Part shown: positions 20,028 through 33,299 of the stretch, piece after piece
Numbering within the stretch: the stretch's first letter is position 1
How the letters are laid out: the number at the start of each line of letters is the position of its first letter
From: Armillaria gallica
Taxonomy: Eukaryota; Basidiomycota; Agaricomycetes; Agaricales; Physalacriaceae
Assembly (NCBI GenBank): GCA_037576215.1
Contig: JBANDB010000011.1
Coordinates: forward strand, 992,001 to 1,056,000
Reading direction: 5' to 3'
DNA length: 64,000 bases
Made by a program: the position numbers and the translations under genes
The notes under the pieces: model-generated
What the model was told of the DNA's origin: nothing
What the model saw: only the letters and a program-made list of their open reading frames with translations
Database searches by the model: none

Positions 20028-22015
20028 TCACACTTGACACTCGAGGGGTCCCTTCAAATAATTCATCTTATCTCCGAAAGAACTGATGTTCTGGAGCGGA
20101 ATACCGATTTTGTCCTAGAAGACAGGCTGAGTGGGAAATTGATATGGTAGCTAGCCACATGCACATACCGTATCGTCAGCGCTACCCTCGGAACTGTGTG
20201 GTGTGATCTGGAGGACGGTAGGCAGTGAATTCACTCCACCCTCCGTGGCCCGATTGGTTGAACGCTGCTTGGATCTGGAATTGAGCCTATCGAAAGTGAG
20301 TTGTACGCACTCGTCTCAAGAAGATAATGTACATAGCAAGCAGCGAATTGATATAAACTGTGAAATTATTTGTTAGCCATTATCGGTGGGTAATGAATAA
20401 GACTGACGCTTAGATAGAACGAAATGAATCCCGACGAATATCAGAGACTCCGGCTACACGATGTACTGTGGAAATTATTAAGATCCTGCGATGGGCCACA
20501 TTTAGATGCACGTGCAACGGACCGCGATGAGAGTGCTTAATGAGATTGCACTACGGTCGTTTTGATTAGGAAAATACCGGTCATATCGAAATGGATATTT
20601 TCACCTGGTAGCTACACCTGATACGAGAACCAGTCGCATCAGACGGAGAAGTAGGGCCGCCGTGCTAGTACATGTACTTACATCAATCAGAATTCGAAGG
20701 TCTAAGGAGCGAAGAAACGCACGTAGAGAAGGTAGTGTCCCTCCTGCTCTTGTGCAGATAATAGCACATCATTGGGGCGATGATCATATCTGCTGCAGCG
20801 ATTGTGGAGCAAAACATGTAAATCGATTTCTGTATTATCCGCGTAACCATTCCCAGACGTGTGGAGTATGGACATCACATACTTTGATGATGGAAACGGA
20901 TAGGAGATTTGGTATACGACGACTGTCAAGGGTTATTCCAGGTGGTCCTAGTGGATGAAGCTATGAAGGTTCGCTTACATTCCATAGGCGAGATCTGTGA
21001 TTGTCTTTCAATGAAGTCAGAACAAGTGAATGAATTAGAACTTGCATATGGTACTGCCTAAACAAACGAAGTCAGCAAATACTTGAAGCCGAACAATTGT
21101 ATTACCAAGTTAGGTGGCCACCGCCAAAAGCTGTCCAATAATAAGCGGGAGTACGATGTATGATGCTCTATGAAGTATGCTTACAACGAAACAAGGCAGA
21201 ATTTTGTGAAAATATCGTCCAACTGTGTCAGGTTGAATAAGCAATGGAAATATCAATCTTAACTCCTCAAATGGCAAAAATACGAACGTTTCCATAACCG
21301 GATGGCATATAGGCTAATGATTATAACAATAAGTCGTCATTACTCGCTTCTGAGTAAATGCATGTCTCGTACCATTGAACATACACGACGAGAAAGTTCT
21401 AGTAGGGACATTGAGATAAAGAGCAGCAACTGTGCCGTGGCGACATACATTCAGAGACGGTTGCAGCTGGGAATGCCATTAGAGATGTCCACAATCAGAA
21501 TCCGAAAGAATCACCTTCATGGTCCTGAGACGACAAAATTTCAGTAGGATTGACATCGTGTCTCTGCCAGAGAACATACCACAAGTCTTTTTCTAGACCA
21601 CCAATGAAGTCCCCGAACATAGTAACCAGATAGAAATATATGGCGTGTGTGCTCAAGATGACATGAAGAGTATCGAGGACCCTGTCAAATGATCAAGTAA
21701 TGAGTTACCACGACGGATAGACGTGATTGAACAAACCAAAGTAGCGCTACCTATCTCCCATGCGTCAGCATAATGCTGACTTCAAAGAGAAATAACACAC
21801 GGAATATCGGTAAACCCACTGGTCGTTGGGGTATCTCTTGTAGTAAATGACTACTTGTAGATTCGATATTCCATATAAACTACAAAGGGAGTGAATGAAA
21901 TGATATTTTTGCGAGTAAGAAAGGAAGCCTACATCGCAGCTAAGATAGAACCGATGTAGCAAGCACCGAAAGTCTCGCCGACGGAAGGAAGCGCAATCGA
22001 GGACTGCGCAGACAT
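20028..22015 (-). CDS. DUF6534-type membrane protein, copy A
   Basis: DUF6534 proteins are fungal proteins with about seven membrane spans and no known biochemical role. Copy A starts at ATG 22015 with SSIALPSVGETFGACYIGSI; exon 1 ends in the conserved GCGAT|GT donor. Further exons read LYGISNLQVVIYYKRYPNDQ, DTLHVILSTHAIYFYLV, SAYAIRMWK, a TKFCLV segment and a YLHK-like segment, and it ends with NISSFGDKMNYLKGPLECQV. I count nine or more short exons. Homologous exons lie in the same order in all copies, which is the main evidence for the model. Full openness of every exon was not proved, so it may be a pseudogene. It is in a tandem row with A2 upstream and S0 downstream. Confidence 0.62.
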
Positions 22016-22068
22016 CGTGATGTTAAAAGAAAGGAAAGTGCAGATCAAGTCATGGGAAGTACGTTCAG

Positions 22069-22077
22069 CTTATATAT
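22069..22077 (-). promoter_or_regulatory. TATA box of DUF6534 copy A
   Basis: Minus-strand CATATATAAG lies about 54 bp before the ATG. About 155–250 bp before the ATG (22170–22265) is a block also found before copies B, C, D and E, with GGCGCC and a CACATTTCCAAAGG-like segment. Confidence 0.55.
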
Positions 22078-22691
22078 GGGTAGATCGAATGATTACGCGG
22101 CACCAAGTATCAGTGACCAATCATGAACCTTTTCAGTGTCGACAGTACCTTGATCTGGTTCTTGATGTCTAAATCTCAACACTGAGATATGCAAGCCCCG
22201 GCGCCCTGTCCTGTTCACATTTCCAAAGGAGGACTATCAGAAGGAGATATGAACAGGGCATGGGAAACAGGTATCGTACTTATTTATAACCATCTCTCTT
22301 CGGTGAAGGAGACGGTGAAAATTCGCAACATAGTCTGAGCGGAGACAGATCGTTTCGCCTACAGAACCAATAGATTCTCTGAGGCCGACGTTTCTTTCTT
22401 CATTGATGCTTGTTATTCCATCTGTGATTGATGACGAGTTAATGAGTTAGCCTGTTGCTACGTGGACAGCCTCGGCAGTATTGCAGTTTGATGCGAGTGG
22501 ATGAATGAATACACCCCCCATCTGCGATATTTTTTAGTCCACTCGAATTAGATGACATACCAGCCATTGATGTCCGTTCGTTTCCTTCTTGTTCCCAGAA
22601 CAGTAAAAGAAAACATACCCAAATGGTAGTGTCATGATTGATACATGGTAAGTCACTGTTTTTCCACATTACCGTACATTTGCCTTCCTGC

Positions 22692-23360
22692 TTACACCAT
22701 TCTAGATCTGACTCTCAGGCGCTTATCCTGGGCGAAGCTGAGAAGAGTCTTCATTATTTTGCGACGGCACGCTCCTGCGGATCTCAGAGAGATGTTGACC
22801 CTGTCGTGATAGCATGAGCTTGGGGAGAATTGCTCGACTGTGACAGATGCCCGTACATTTACATCTACCGGCGTCTGATGGTAATAGAGAAAGACGTGCA
22901 TTTTGGCAAGACAGTGCCGCTCCCTGTCCTTGCATCTGTTTTATCCAGGTACTGATTCGAGTGAGTCGGATGGAGGAAAGAGAATGGCAGCTCACGTCAA
23001 GAGTAGAGTTGACGTGAATTGATATCAGCATGGGCTGATTGATTGATGACCCCGGGCGACCGTGTACTTTGTGTTAGGAGGAAGTTCACTCTGAGAAATA
23101 CGAAGATATTAGGGAGTGCGATGAACTGAATAGAAGACGAACAGGACGCCTCCTTGGCACTGCACATATTTCTGGCCAATGCTTGAACAGTTAAAACAAC
23201 TTATGGTGACAAGCGCAACCGTTGAGAAAGAGCTACCATTAGAGGCGTTAGTGAGATCCACACAACGGGTAACCTATCAAGTTCTTACTTCGGTGAGTGC
23301 CAGAGTCATGAAACCGGACTGATTGCAGAGCGATGGTACAGTTATAGGCCTATCCAAGTT
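22692..23360 (-). pseudogene. DUF6534 C-terminal fragment A2 (F class)
   Basis: Minus-strand exons read IALPNIFVFLRVNFLLT (the membrane span that in H reads VWPKALIFLGIDFILPK), a preceding SSFSTVALVT segment and a last exon NISLRSAG...KIMKTLLSFAQDKRLR ending at about 22692. The last exon matches that of copy F (RYTSLREISSSAPSQNNEAF) rather than copy A. No exon 1 is found upstream; the N-terminal half seems lost. It sits about 680 bp upstream of gene A, as F sits upstream of E. Confidence 0.5.
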
Positions 23361-25244
23361 TATCCACGTCATTTATCCCCGCCAACAGCACGCGGAACAC
23401 GCGGAATCTTCATAGTACCGGTGCTGGTGAATGTCGCGGCGGATTTATCTTCTGTACCTCGGATTCAACGTGTTGTAAGAGACGGTACTGTATATCTCAT
23501 CCTCTTGCTCCGCATCTTGTAACCGGTCGGTTCAGATGTCAAATCACAAATTCTTCAAATCTGGCCAGGCTAGAATTTATACATTTAGCCCGCTGCATTC
23601 AAGTTCGATTGTGGAGTGGATGCTTCGACATCTCTTTAATCTGAGGGGTAAGCACTGTGATAACACTGCACCAACGGAGAACAAATTGTTTAGTACAGGA
23701 TCAATTGATCGAAGCTATAACGTACAATCAATATCACCGTGGGAGTCTCTTTCCAAGCCGGTAGCGGGTAGGATGCCGGAAGCTGGCGTATGGAAGGTGC
23801 TGCAACAACATTAAGTAGAGAACTGTTGATATAGCCCTGGCGATATAGACCGCCCGCCTTCGAAGAAGAAGTAATCCAGCCGGTCAGCCTGTTCGTAGAA
23901 CTGTCAGCTCGGGACCATCATATGAAAGGGTATACTGACAGCATCGCCTTTTAGACCAAATTAAGATCACCATGTGGAGGAAAAGGAAGTCAAATGAGCG
24001 ATATTAGCGCTGCATCTTGACGGGAAATCCTTGGTCACACGATGGTGAATAAATCGTGATTCGCAGGCCAGGGTGTGGGGGCGCTTACCCCGACTGGTAT
24101 CATCATCCCAAGGGCTGTATACTATGCTCCAGTATGTATTGATCACATCATCCATGGAACTGCGACATATGAAGATCTGAATTCCAGTGCAATGATCAGT
24201 GAATAGTCAGGTACGTACATGCCTAACATGCCTAACTTTGCCCTTCCAAAGTTCCAATGATTATCCCTTCCTCCTTACGGGCGACTGTTCTCCCTCCAGC
24301 AGCCGTCCCAGGTTCATCCACACTGACAAGCTAGAGAGAGAGATAATAATACGGATGGCGTGTTTTCTACGTGCGCTCACAGTTTGTCCCTAGTTCGCGA
24401 GTCGCTGTTCGAACACAGGTCACCATCGTAGTTTCCGTAGTAGAGCATTCTGTATGGGTCTTCGCACTATACGGTAAAATCGCTGTATCCAACGTCGACA
24501 CAGCTTTATCAATCAACGACACTGTCGCAACCCTAACGCCGCTATCATGGGCCCAGTCCGAATTTTTGCCCCCGCGTATAGACTATTAGTATGGATGAAG
24601 AATACTGGGGCCAGGCGCCATCCTCAGCAGCCTTCGGTCGAGTTCAGGAGAGCTGGGACGCCGAACGAAAAAGTCAGAAGAGAAGTAGAATGAATCTCTG
24701 TAAATGTGCATACCACGACCAGTGGATGTACCAAGGCTTACGAACAATTGTGTCGGGTGTCTTGCCGGTCCACATGTCTTGCTGTATCTCAGAAGTGCAG
24801 CTACGGGAAAATATGTCACTTCGACCTGACAGTGCTATTGCAAAGACCATACGCGACGGGACTCGCACGAATAGGACCACGGCCATGATCCAAAATAAGG
24901 ATCACTGCTCAAGCGGGAGAAAAGGTCGAACCGTCGTGCTGATTGCGAGCTTTTCCTTGAGGGTCCCGTCTTCCTTCCAAATTGGATAAACAAAGAGCAT
25001 ATCCTTGATTCAAGGACGTCAAGGCCGAATCATGTTGCCTATAATACAAAAATGAAATTTCAGTGTTGGCGGAAAGCGTTCAATGTGTACCATATGCAGA
25101 TCATATCTCCTTTTTTGAGCGTCTGATGCAACGGATTCCTGAACATGACACTGAGCGATATTCCAAGAATACCATATGGAAAACTGGCTTACCATTACGC
25201 GAGATACAGATTCACTAGATCACAAAATCACTGATATTGGTGGC
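23361..25244. other. No gene recognised
   Basis: I find no DUF6534 exon, S core or known domain in this stretch. Several open frames of 60–130 codons exist on both strands but show no family pattern; the one at 24591–24989 is the longest. It may contain the decayed N-terminal half of fragment A2. Confidence 0.4.
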
Positions 25245-25515
25245 GACGTTCCTAGCTAGAGCAACGCTGAGAAGCCTTCACGTAACTGGAAATGCACACA
25301 CGTTGTAGGTTTTTTCTCACTCGACTACAACTTGAACGGGAACCACGACAGTGATGGGGAGCAACGGGGCACCTGGAGGTCCATGCCGTCGTCCTCGCTG
25401 ATGGTCGCTGACCATGATCGCATCAGGAAGTGAAAATGAAATGTGAATTCGATTTCCGCTTTCGAATAAGCCGTGCCGGCGGCACCTCTGCGGTATCGGT
25501 TACGCCTGGTCATGT
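25245..25515 (-). repeat. S module, copy S1
   Basis: Minus-strand sequence: GGTGCCGCCGGCACGGCTTA..., then TTTCATTTTC, then GACGACGGCATGGACCTCCAGGTGCC and TTCCAGTTACGTGAAGGC...CTCTAGCTAGGA. The same series recurs in plus orientation at 62405–62645 (S5). One frame reads AAGTAYSKAEIEFTFHFHF, comparable to AAGTRCSKTEINFIFYF in S2. A donor-like CGCGTAATG|GTAAGC follows. It lies 1.2 kb beyond the 3' end of gene B. Function unknown. Confidence 0.6.
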
Positions 25516-26704
25516 CGTTGATTTGTTTCCCCCTCTTATCCTTTATACCTAGCAGGAGTCATAAGGAAATTTGTGTGAGTGCCAACTTGCCTCTCCGCTG
25601 CAGAATTTACTTCGATGGCATCCAGCATTGATCTAGCAAGGAACTTCGATTGCGAAATTGATGTCAATATTCTATACTGGAAATCGATTCCTGTGTGCCA
25701 TCTTGAAGTATGATGACTGCTTCCATTGGTGAGCATTTGACTCGTCTATCCGAATTCATCTTTAAAAAGTGTTGGCGACTCATTTTTGCCCCCAAGATAG
25801 AGGCGACGGCCAAGTCTGAACCGACGACGAGATTGCTTCGACGTCGTGTTGCTTGTACAGCGATATTATTCATCGACCTGGAACGCTCACACTGACCATG
25901 AGAGTCTCCCTTTATATACCCCATCTACACGATTTCTCTACTATGTAAAGCCGGTCCACTTCTCTAACCGATTTCCTACATCGTTCATCTTCTAGCCGGA
26001 GACGGCACCAAATATTTTGACCGTTCATCAGCAATGTCTCCTGCAACATGTTATCATTCCTATCAAACAAGGTATGCGTCATTCCATGCTTCCCATGGCG
26101 ATTTACTTACAAGAATGAGAAACCCATCGCAAATAGCGTGTTGGATTTTCCTCATCTGAGATCGCCAAACTATGCTTATTGTCCCGTCACTATGGACAAA
26201 TTCCATTGGCGGTCCAAGGTCCCTAGACATAGGCGGCGGTAACCTGCCGTGTCTTCTAAAGGATGACCTACATTTACATTCTACCAGGTGATGCACCACG
26301 GCGAAAGCTTTAAGTACACCTCCTACAGGGTGATTCGCGAACCGGTTCTAGAAAGTGAGTGTCACTTCACGAAACTCGCCTCTACGAATCTCGTACACAA
26401 CAAGGTTCTTACAGCGGTTTGTCTGCTTGTGGGGGGTGTATAGACGTGACGCTCCGTCGGAGAGCATGGAAACGATAGAAGATCTCACTATCCTTGAACA
26501 TTTATCTCTACCGTGTTCTTCCAATAAAATTGATTCCATAACTGTCCCACTGGAGATACGATAGGGTCCATAGCATAGTGGCAACTGGAAATCAACCTTA
26601 AATAAATTGCTTCCCCAGCGTGAAAGTTCAGATCTGCAGACTAGAGACGCCGATTCTACGACTGGCAAGGTATAACACGATTCGGATCTTGGAATAGGGC
26701 CGAC
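25516..26704. other. No gene recognised between gene B and S1
   Basis: Open minus-strand frames at 26063–26299 and 26348–26668 have no family pattern that I can name. Confidence 0.35.
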
Positions 26705-28708
26705 TTATGACTCCTGAAAATCGACAGCTTCTTTTAAACGTCCCGATTTGTCCAAAGAATAGGTGTCCTGGATCTCAGAGAGCGGACTAAGGCCGACATC
26801 CTGAAAAAAACAGTTCGGATTTAGTTGAGAGGATACCGACTACCAGCAGGCTAGTGCACTTACCGTTTCTTTGGTAAGACTGTCTGAACTGTTAGGTGAA
26901 AACTGGATGGCACTAGGAATCGAACATCGTAAAGGCTCGGCGGTTGACGGGCCCGTTGAATGTTGATGTCGGTAGTTAAACCTAGTGAAGGTGAATGTCA
27001 AGTAAGAAAACAGAAGAAGATGACACACATGGCAAGCAGCGAGTTTATATAGACTATGCATATCAGTTAGCCAATTTTTGTGGTTAACATGTAGCACCAA
27101 CGTTTGGGTAGTATGAAATCAATTGCGATGAAAATCAGAGAGTCAGGCCACGCAATGTACTGCCGCGCTTTGTGAGATTTTGGGATGGGATCAATTTGAG
27201 AGTCAACGGACCGTCACAATAGAGAACAACGAGCATGCGCTGTCATTGTCATTAGGAATAACGGCGACTAGGTTAACGCATATATCTTCACCTTGTAGCT
27301 ATACCAGAGACGAGAACAAGTTGCATCAGAACGAGAAGGAGGTTGGCAGCGCTAGTACGAGTATATCAGCAAGGACTCGAAGGCATTCACACGAAATCAA
27401 TATACGATGAGAAATGCATAGCCGATCTGCTCTTGTGCAAGTAATAGCACATCATTACAGCTATGATGATATCTGCCGTGATGATAATGGAGTAGAACGT
27501 ATAAATGGTCATCTATATCGTTGCGTCAGAAACCGTGACTTTCCAGAGTATAGAACATACACTTATACTGGAGATCGACACCAAATTCGGTGGACGATAA
27601 CTGTAAAGAATTGTTTTTGTGTGATAAATACAGCCACAATAGATTTCTTACATGTCATACGATCCAACTGAAGAATATCTATCAGTGAAATTGCAGCTCG
27701 AGAGATGCATTAGTGCCTTACATATTCCAGCACCTGAAGTGAAGGGGGGGGAGCCTAGTTAGGGCAAATAGGCGAAGCGAGAACAAAGCTATTACCTACT
27801 GAGGCTGAAACAGCCAGAAACTGTCAACAATAAGTTGGAGTCGGATATTCGGTTATTTAAAGCAATACTTACCACGAACCAAGGCAGGATTTTGTGAAAA
27901 TGCAGTCCAACTAATAATATTAATAGTCTAAGCCATGCCATGACAAGTAATGACCGCACGGAAAATACGCACGTTTCCAGAGTCGGATGGCGTATAACCT
28001 TACAGTTTCAGCGATGAGATTTACGAACTCGATTGAAATGACTTTATTCTTACCCTTGGACGAACACGACGATCCACACCTAGGAGCAAAGTTCAGATAG
28101 GAAGGAGTGTAGGCTTCATCTCAACATACCTTTAGGATCAATTGCAACTGAATGTTCAAGCTATAGTTAAAGTTGTGAGATCCGAACTTCAACTAAATTC
28201 GCACCCTCAGGCTCCTGTGACGACAACGACTCAGTGAAACTGATGGGGTACATGTACCCGGCAACGTACCAAATGATATTTCCTAATAGGGCACCGAGCA
28301 AGTTTCCATACATATCAATCAGATAGTAATAGAGAGCATGCGTGCTTAACACGAGGTGAGCAGTATCAAGTACCCTGTCAAAGAACGCGTTAATAAATCA
28401 CCATCAGCGCTTATGGGTGCAAATGGCTGAACCAAAGTAATGCGACCTATTCCATAGGATTTAGCATGATGTAACGCCCGAAGGAGTTGTGACGTACAGA
28501 ATATCGGTAGAAGGACCAGTCATTGGGGTATCTTTTGTAATAAATGAGCGTTTGTAGATTGGTTATTCCGAATAAACTATTAAGCGAATGAAAAGGCAAT
28601 TTTAGACGTAAAGAAAGGTACCTACATGGCGGCTATGGTAGCTCCGACAAAGAGAGCCCCGAAAGTGTCCCCGAGGGATGGAATAGCTGGTGACTGGTGG
28701 GAGGACAT
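26705..28708 (-). CDS. DUF6534-type membrane protein, copy B
   Basis: ATG 28708 opens exon 1 with IPSLGDTFGALFVGATIAA and the conserved donor. The next exons give an FGITNLQTLIYYKRYPNDW-type segment (28500–28600), a LDTAHLVLSTHALYYYLIDM segment (about 28310–28380) and a C-terminal RFNYRHQHSTGPSTAEP exon (about 26870–26960). The last exon reads DVGLSPLSEIQDTYSLDKSG and ends FQES at TAA 26705. Its exon 1 and C-terminus group it with copy E. Fragment B2 lies upstream and module S1 downstream. Intactness was not established exon by exon. Confidence 0.6.
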
Positions 28709-28756
28709 CGCAGGGTATAAGGGAGCTACGGAGGGAGCTCTGGGTCTTCTGTCCAG

Positions 28757-28764
28757 CTTATAAA
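28757..28764 (-). promoter_or_regulatory. TATA box of DUF6534 copy B
   Basis: Minus-strand TTTATAAG lies 49 bp before the ATG. The shared upstream block with GGCGCC is at about 28810–28900. Confidence 0.55.
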
Positions 28765-28899
28765 TGGGCGGGTCGAATCATAGCACCAAGTTCGAGCTCA
28801 GTCATCTGGCAACTAACACTGAGACGCAGACTCGGGCGCCGTTTTTCACAATTCCAAAGGGGCCGTTAGAAGCATTTATGACGAGGGCCTGGGAAATCT

Positions 28900-29507
28900 A
28901 TATGCCCTTCTTCCTTTGATCAAGGATGCCGTGAAAATTCAGGGGGTAACCTGAGAGCATCGTGGAAAGATCACTTCTCCTTCAGGAAACAGGCTTGCTG
29001 ATGCCGACGTTTTCCTTATCTGTTAATCTTTTCCGTGCTCCCTCTGATTTATGATGAGTTAATGAATTGTGATGCCACAGATACTTACAGCACAGGCACT
29101 GTTGTGGTTGATGAATGTGGACGAATACACACATACGGCGTCTATGTATGTATGTATTTTTGTCTCCTGCTTCTAAGTTGATTTCATTTTGATATCGAAT
29201 ATGCCTAGCGCCCACCAGGAGCCGCAGGAAAAGACGGGTGGTAGGGCTACCAGGGGTTTCGAGCTTGAGATGAGTGAAAATCCCGCAGCATAGTAGACTT
29301 CGGTTCGACTCAGGATGACGTGCTTGCCATTTCACCTCGCTTGTTCCGAACCGTAAAATGATATCGAGAAGTCACGATAAGACGAGTCTAATTTGAGACG
29401 TAGCATCAAGGCCACCATCGATATGTGGTCTCCGCATCGGATAAATAGACGTAAGCCATCCAGCATAGTGATCGCTCTTTTATCTCATTACCGTCATACC
29501 TCCTTAG
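28900..29507. other. Upstream region of copy B, no gene recognised
   Basis: Parts resemble the region upstream of copy A, notably ATGAGTTAATGA and GAATACAC followed by a T-rich stretch (29050–29160 against 22435–22530), so the duplication reached well beyond the promoter. Confidence 0.45.
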
Positions 29508-29770
29508 TCACACCATAGAAAACCGAGTCTCGACTGCGACGATGTGAGAAGAGTCTTTATCAAGGCGCACTTTGGAAAGAAACGTCTGCCCAAGTCTGCC
29601 GGCAGTGTATATGAGGCGTATGATATTGGAGAACGATGTGGGCTCTAACACTCTTAGTGTTTTCCCCTTGGATCCGCCCTCGAGTGTTCGGTCTGTTATC
29701 CAAGCTGCATGCAGGTAAGGTGACGACACTTCACGTCGATAATAGTGTCTCAACTGAAGTAAATTATCAT
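29508..29770 (-). pseudogene. DUF6534 C-terminal fragment B2 (F class)
   Basis: The minus strand reads GSKGKTLRVLEPTSFSNIIR and ends SSHIVAVETRFSMV at TGA 29508. The SFSNIIRL segment is also in copy F (PTSFSNIIRLTPTAGG, about 53010–53070), so this is the last-exon region of an F-class gene. Upstream exons are not found. It lies about 800 bp upstream of gene B. Confidence 0.55.
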
Positions 29771-30149
29771 TAGATAGCTGATCTATCCTTTTGTGATCAA
29801 CGTACGTTTTCTGAGCAGACACTCAACTCCGGTGCCAGTAAATGTTGTACTGATCTCGTGCACCGTCAATCCAGCATGGCGTACGAGACTATGACTCGGT
29901 TGTTGGTTAAGATCACGCCGCAACAGCTGTGTTCGGACTGAAAGAAGGACTCTGAGAGCAACCGTGCCCTCTCTCCAGAGGCCATCACACTGCTGGCTTG
30001 TAGACGTAAAGGAGATCTTTCGCCAACGTTCCATGAAGTGGATATGTACCGCCTGTAGTAAAGCGCAGATACGAAGCAAGATGAACACTGCACACCTCCG
30101 TCAAGTTCCGATTATACTCCGGTGGGAATTACCAGAATACGAAGCGGAT

Positions 30150-30370
30150 ATACAACAGATTCTGAACATCTCGGTATCCGGCTTAGCTAGAGGAAAGTTC
30201 CGGAAAGGCCATCAAGTAACTGGAAAACGCACACACCTGAGACGCACAGATAGCTTTAGCGGGGATATCAGGGCTAGCGGCAGGCGTCTGGACGAGCACA
30301 GGAAACCATCATCTTCGAGCCGTCATCTTCGTGAGCAGCGGTGGCAGCGGTGATCTGCCACTATATTGCG
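30150..30370 (-). repeat. S module, diverged copy S2'
   Basis: The minus strand carries GTGTGCGTTTTCCAGTTACT...CTCTAGCTAAG, the second half of the S series, preceded by a GACGAAGATGACGG-like run, but not the GCCGCCGGCA core. Confidence 0.4.
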
Positions 30371-30756
30371 GGCCAATGGTGGCAATCTCGCTAGACAGAC
30401 CTTGGCAGAAATTCCCGATAGCCACTGCCGCAGTAAGGTTTGGGAAAATTCGATCTATCTATCACCCGCACTCCGAGTCCTGAGCCACGGAGGGACTACA
30501 GATGCGATTATCCCTTCGTAGCCGGCGAGGGAAGAGTCAATGTTGATATCCTATACTCTCATATGATATCTCACAAGGAATTCGTCCCCTCCGCCCATTA
30601 TCTTGGGATAAATAGTTTGATTGAGACCAAAATGTACGTCAACATTGCCATATGGGACAGAGATTTATAGCCCTGCAATGATACCTCGTTACTTTAGTCC
30701 CAAATATGAACGGCACCGCTAGAAACCTCTGCTTACGCCAGTCAGTAGGAGGTAGG

Positions 30757-32289
30757 TCAGTAGCGGGCACAAGGAACGCACCGAACTTCGGCGAACACCG
30801 ATCGGGTAATGCACACGTTCTCCCTTGTATGAGAGCTGATCTGGGAGCTTCGACCTGAATGTAGAACCCTCAGCTTGAGACCTTGATACGAGACGGCCAA
30901 CTGACGGGAGGGAATATCAGAGAAACTCAGATCAGACCAGTATCGAGACTTTGTAATGATCGTCGTAAGATGGGATCCTTCCACGATTGGAAGATCATCC
31001 TCGCCATGTGAAGCAAATATAACACAAGCGGGAATTATCGGGGAAGTATCGTGAGTGGTAGGTCTAATTCGAATTATGATGAGCAACCTGTGATTCGGAG
31101 GATAGGGTAAATGCGGGCTTACTTCCAATAACTGACCGACATATTCTTTCCGCGGGCCATGTTTCTCGGAGCATAAATGAGTTACTACAACAACCTTGGA
31201 AACATGAGCGTAGCCGGTGTACAAATCATGGAACGACAAACCGTGCACTCATGCACCAGAGTCGCTCACAACATCACAATCCTGTCAAGGGACGTGATCA
31301 GGATACTACCCATCATGAATCAGCGCCCGGCTTCTGAACAAAAGGTGCCAATACACGTACCATGACTTGAACTGCCAGGCTGGCTCCGACATCATCACAG
31401 CTTGCTTCCATCAACTCGTATTAGCTACAAGCCTCATCCATGAGCCGAGTCGCGTTCCACAAATCGAATATCGGTCGTTGGGACGGGGTTCGACGAATCA
31501 TCCTGGGGAGGAGTTCATGGGAATAAACTTCCAGGTCGGCAGCACCGCACAGACTCTAAAAACGCAGATCAGAGAAGCAGGAGAAAGCGCCGAAAAATGG
31601 GCATACCGTGCCTGATATATCAAACGTTATAGCCAATTACATGCCCTCACAGCCGCCGGGACTGTAGGTGCCGTCAATAGAGGTGTACTTGGATTTCAAT
31701 CCCATCGCCGGGATGATTGTCCAAAGGTAAGGATCTCTGCTTGGCTGGGAGAAAAGGTGAACTCGTGGGGCGACGATGCGGTTCCTGGGGTATGACTTTG
31801 CCACTTAGATGAGTAATAAGATGATGGATCCTCGGTTGAACGAAGTATGTCTCCTGGAAGGCTCCTAGAACGAGAATGAAAAACTCGGTTTTGATGCTCA
31901 GCGTCACACGCACCATATTCAAATTATATGGTATATACCCATCTCTTTCGATCTTACATCGCGCTAGGACCCTATCGGATGCTGATAAGCAACGTTCAGA
32001 GATGCTACTCTTCGACAAGTTTACCATTATGCGAGATATATGTTTGCCCGAACATGAAAGAGCCAGCCTTGCATCATGCCAATCCTGAAAGCGCGCCCAG
32101 ATAGATACAGGTGAAGACAGGAAAATAACGAGACACTTGGAAGTCGACAATGCCGTCATCGTCGAGCCGTCGTCGTCGTTGTCGTCGTCTTCGCCGTTGG
32201 TCGTAAAGGTGGTCGAGAAGAAAGTAGAATATGAAATTGATTTCCGTTTTTGAGCATCGCGTGCCGGCGGCATACCCGCCACCCATCAC
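30757..32289 (-). repeat. S module, copy S2, with extended open frames
   Basis: The minus strand has the core ATGCCGCCGGCACGCGATG at about 32260–32280, a run of GTC/GAC codons (32155–32200) and the segment TTTCATGTTCGGGCAAACATATATCTCGCATAATG|GTAA, a likely exon end. Open frames continue to about 31674 and again 31248–30757 (including YWSDLSFSDIPSRQLAVSYQ). The open length suggests a gene, but I recognise no domain. S3 matches the first 200 bp. Confidence 0.5.
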
Positions 32290-33299
32290 GCGTCGCGCAC
32301 TCGTTCCGAGTCCTGTAAAACTGGAAAACTGGATTGATTGGCCATCTCCGCTGATACAGCTCAGGTAAATAGAAGTAAACTACTCCTACCGACCTCAATG
32401 GCTCATTGTATAAAGTAGTGACAGTGGTAGCAACATTATCTACTAACGCATGAGCCCGAAGTGATAGCGAATGTGCACATTCCCTCTAAATCCTGACAAG
32501 CTACCGTGATCCTGATCATCGCAGACCAGCTGCGCCTCGCTGACATCAGCTGCAGATGATGTCGACCCGGGATAACGAGGGTCAAGAAATATGGCTGTCA
32601 CCCTGCAATGGCGTTACAGAGCGATAAGTGCCAATGGAGGTTGTAAGGATGCGTGGAAGAGGAAGAGATGAACTGAAGGCAAATCCGCGGCTCCTTGAAT
32701 GATATCACTCGAAGGATAAGACAATTCCCTCAATGACATCTTTCCTGGCAAGGAGGGACTCGTGCTATAGTTGAAATGGTGCACTGTTGTGGAAAGAGAG
32801 AGGAGTGCCATGTAAGACATAGCTGAGACATTGCAATGAGAACAGTGTTCAAAGTCAGTGCCGAGTTTGAGCGAAAGGGAGTGTTAGGGATGAAGAAGTA
32901 GCAAGGTATGAAGTATTCGTGGTGGTAATTGCTCGTGGAACCTTTGCTCATGTCGAGAATGACTAGGACTGGTGAACCAATACGATATGGGTACCGTCCA
33001 ACATACCATCCTACTGGCAACTAGAACAAGACTTCAGTAGGTGTGCCACGAGCTGTTTTAGGTAGTGGTCGTGGTCGTGGTCGCAGTGGCGGTCGTGGTA
33101 GTGGTAAGTGGTGATGGTGGTGGTTCCTGTGTATACAGGTCTCGGTCTTATGCGGTCCTGAGGGTTTGGGTGGCGGTGCATTTTCATTACCTCCGAGTTT
33201 CTCCGTGTTTGGCCTATATCGGCATTGTCCTTTTCAGCTTCTCAATATTATTTATTCATTAATTATTAATATTTATCTGTTTTTATTTGAGCATTGATG
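32290..33299. other. No gene recognised; GT-rich simple repeat
   Basis: A (GTGGTC)-type simple repeat at 33061–33125 lies near the left edge of the CpG-poor block. No other feature is supported. Confidence 0.45.

Noticed and set aside
33061..33125. CRISPR-like or satellite array
   Set aside because: It is a short GTGGTC-type simple repeat without spacers; no CRISPR array exists in the window.
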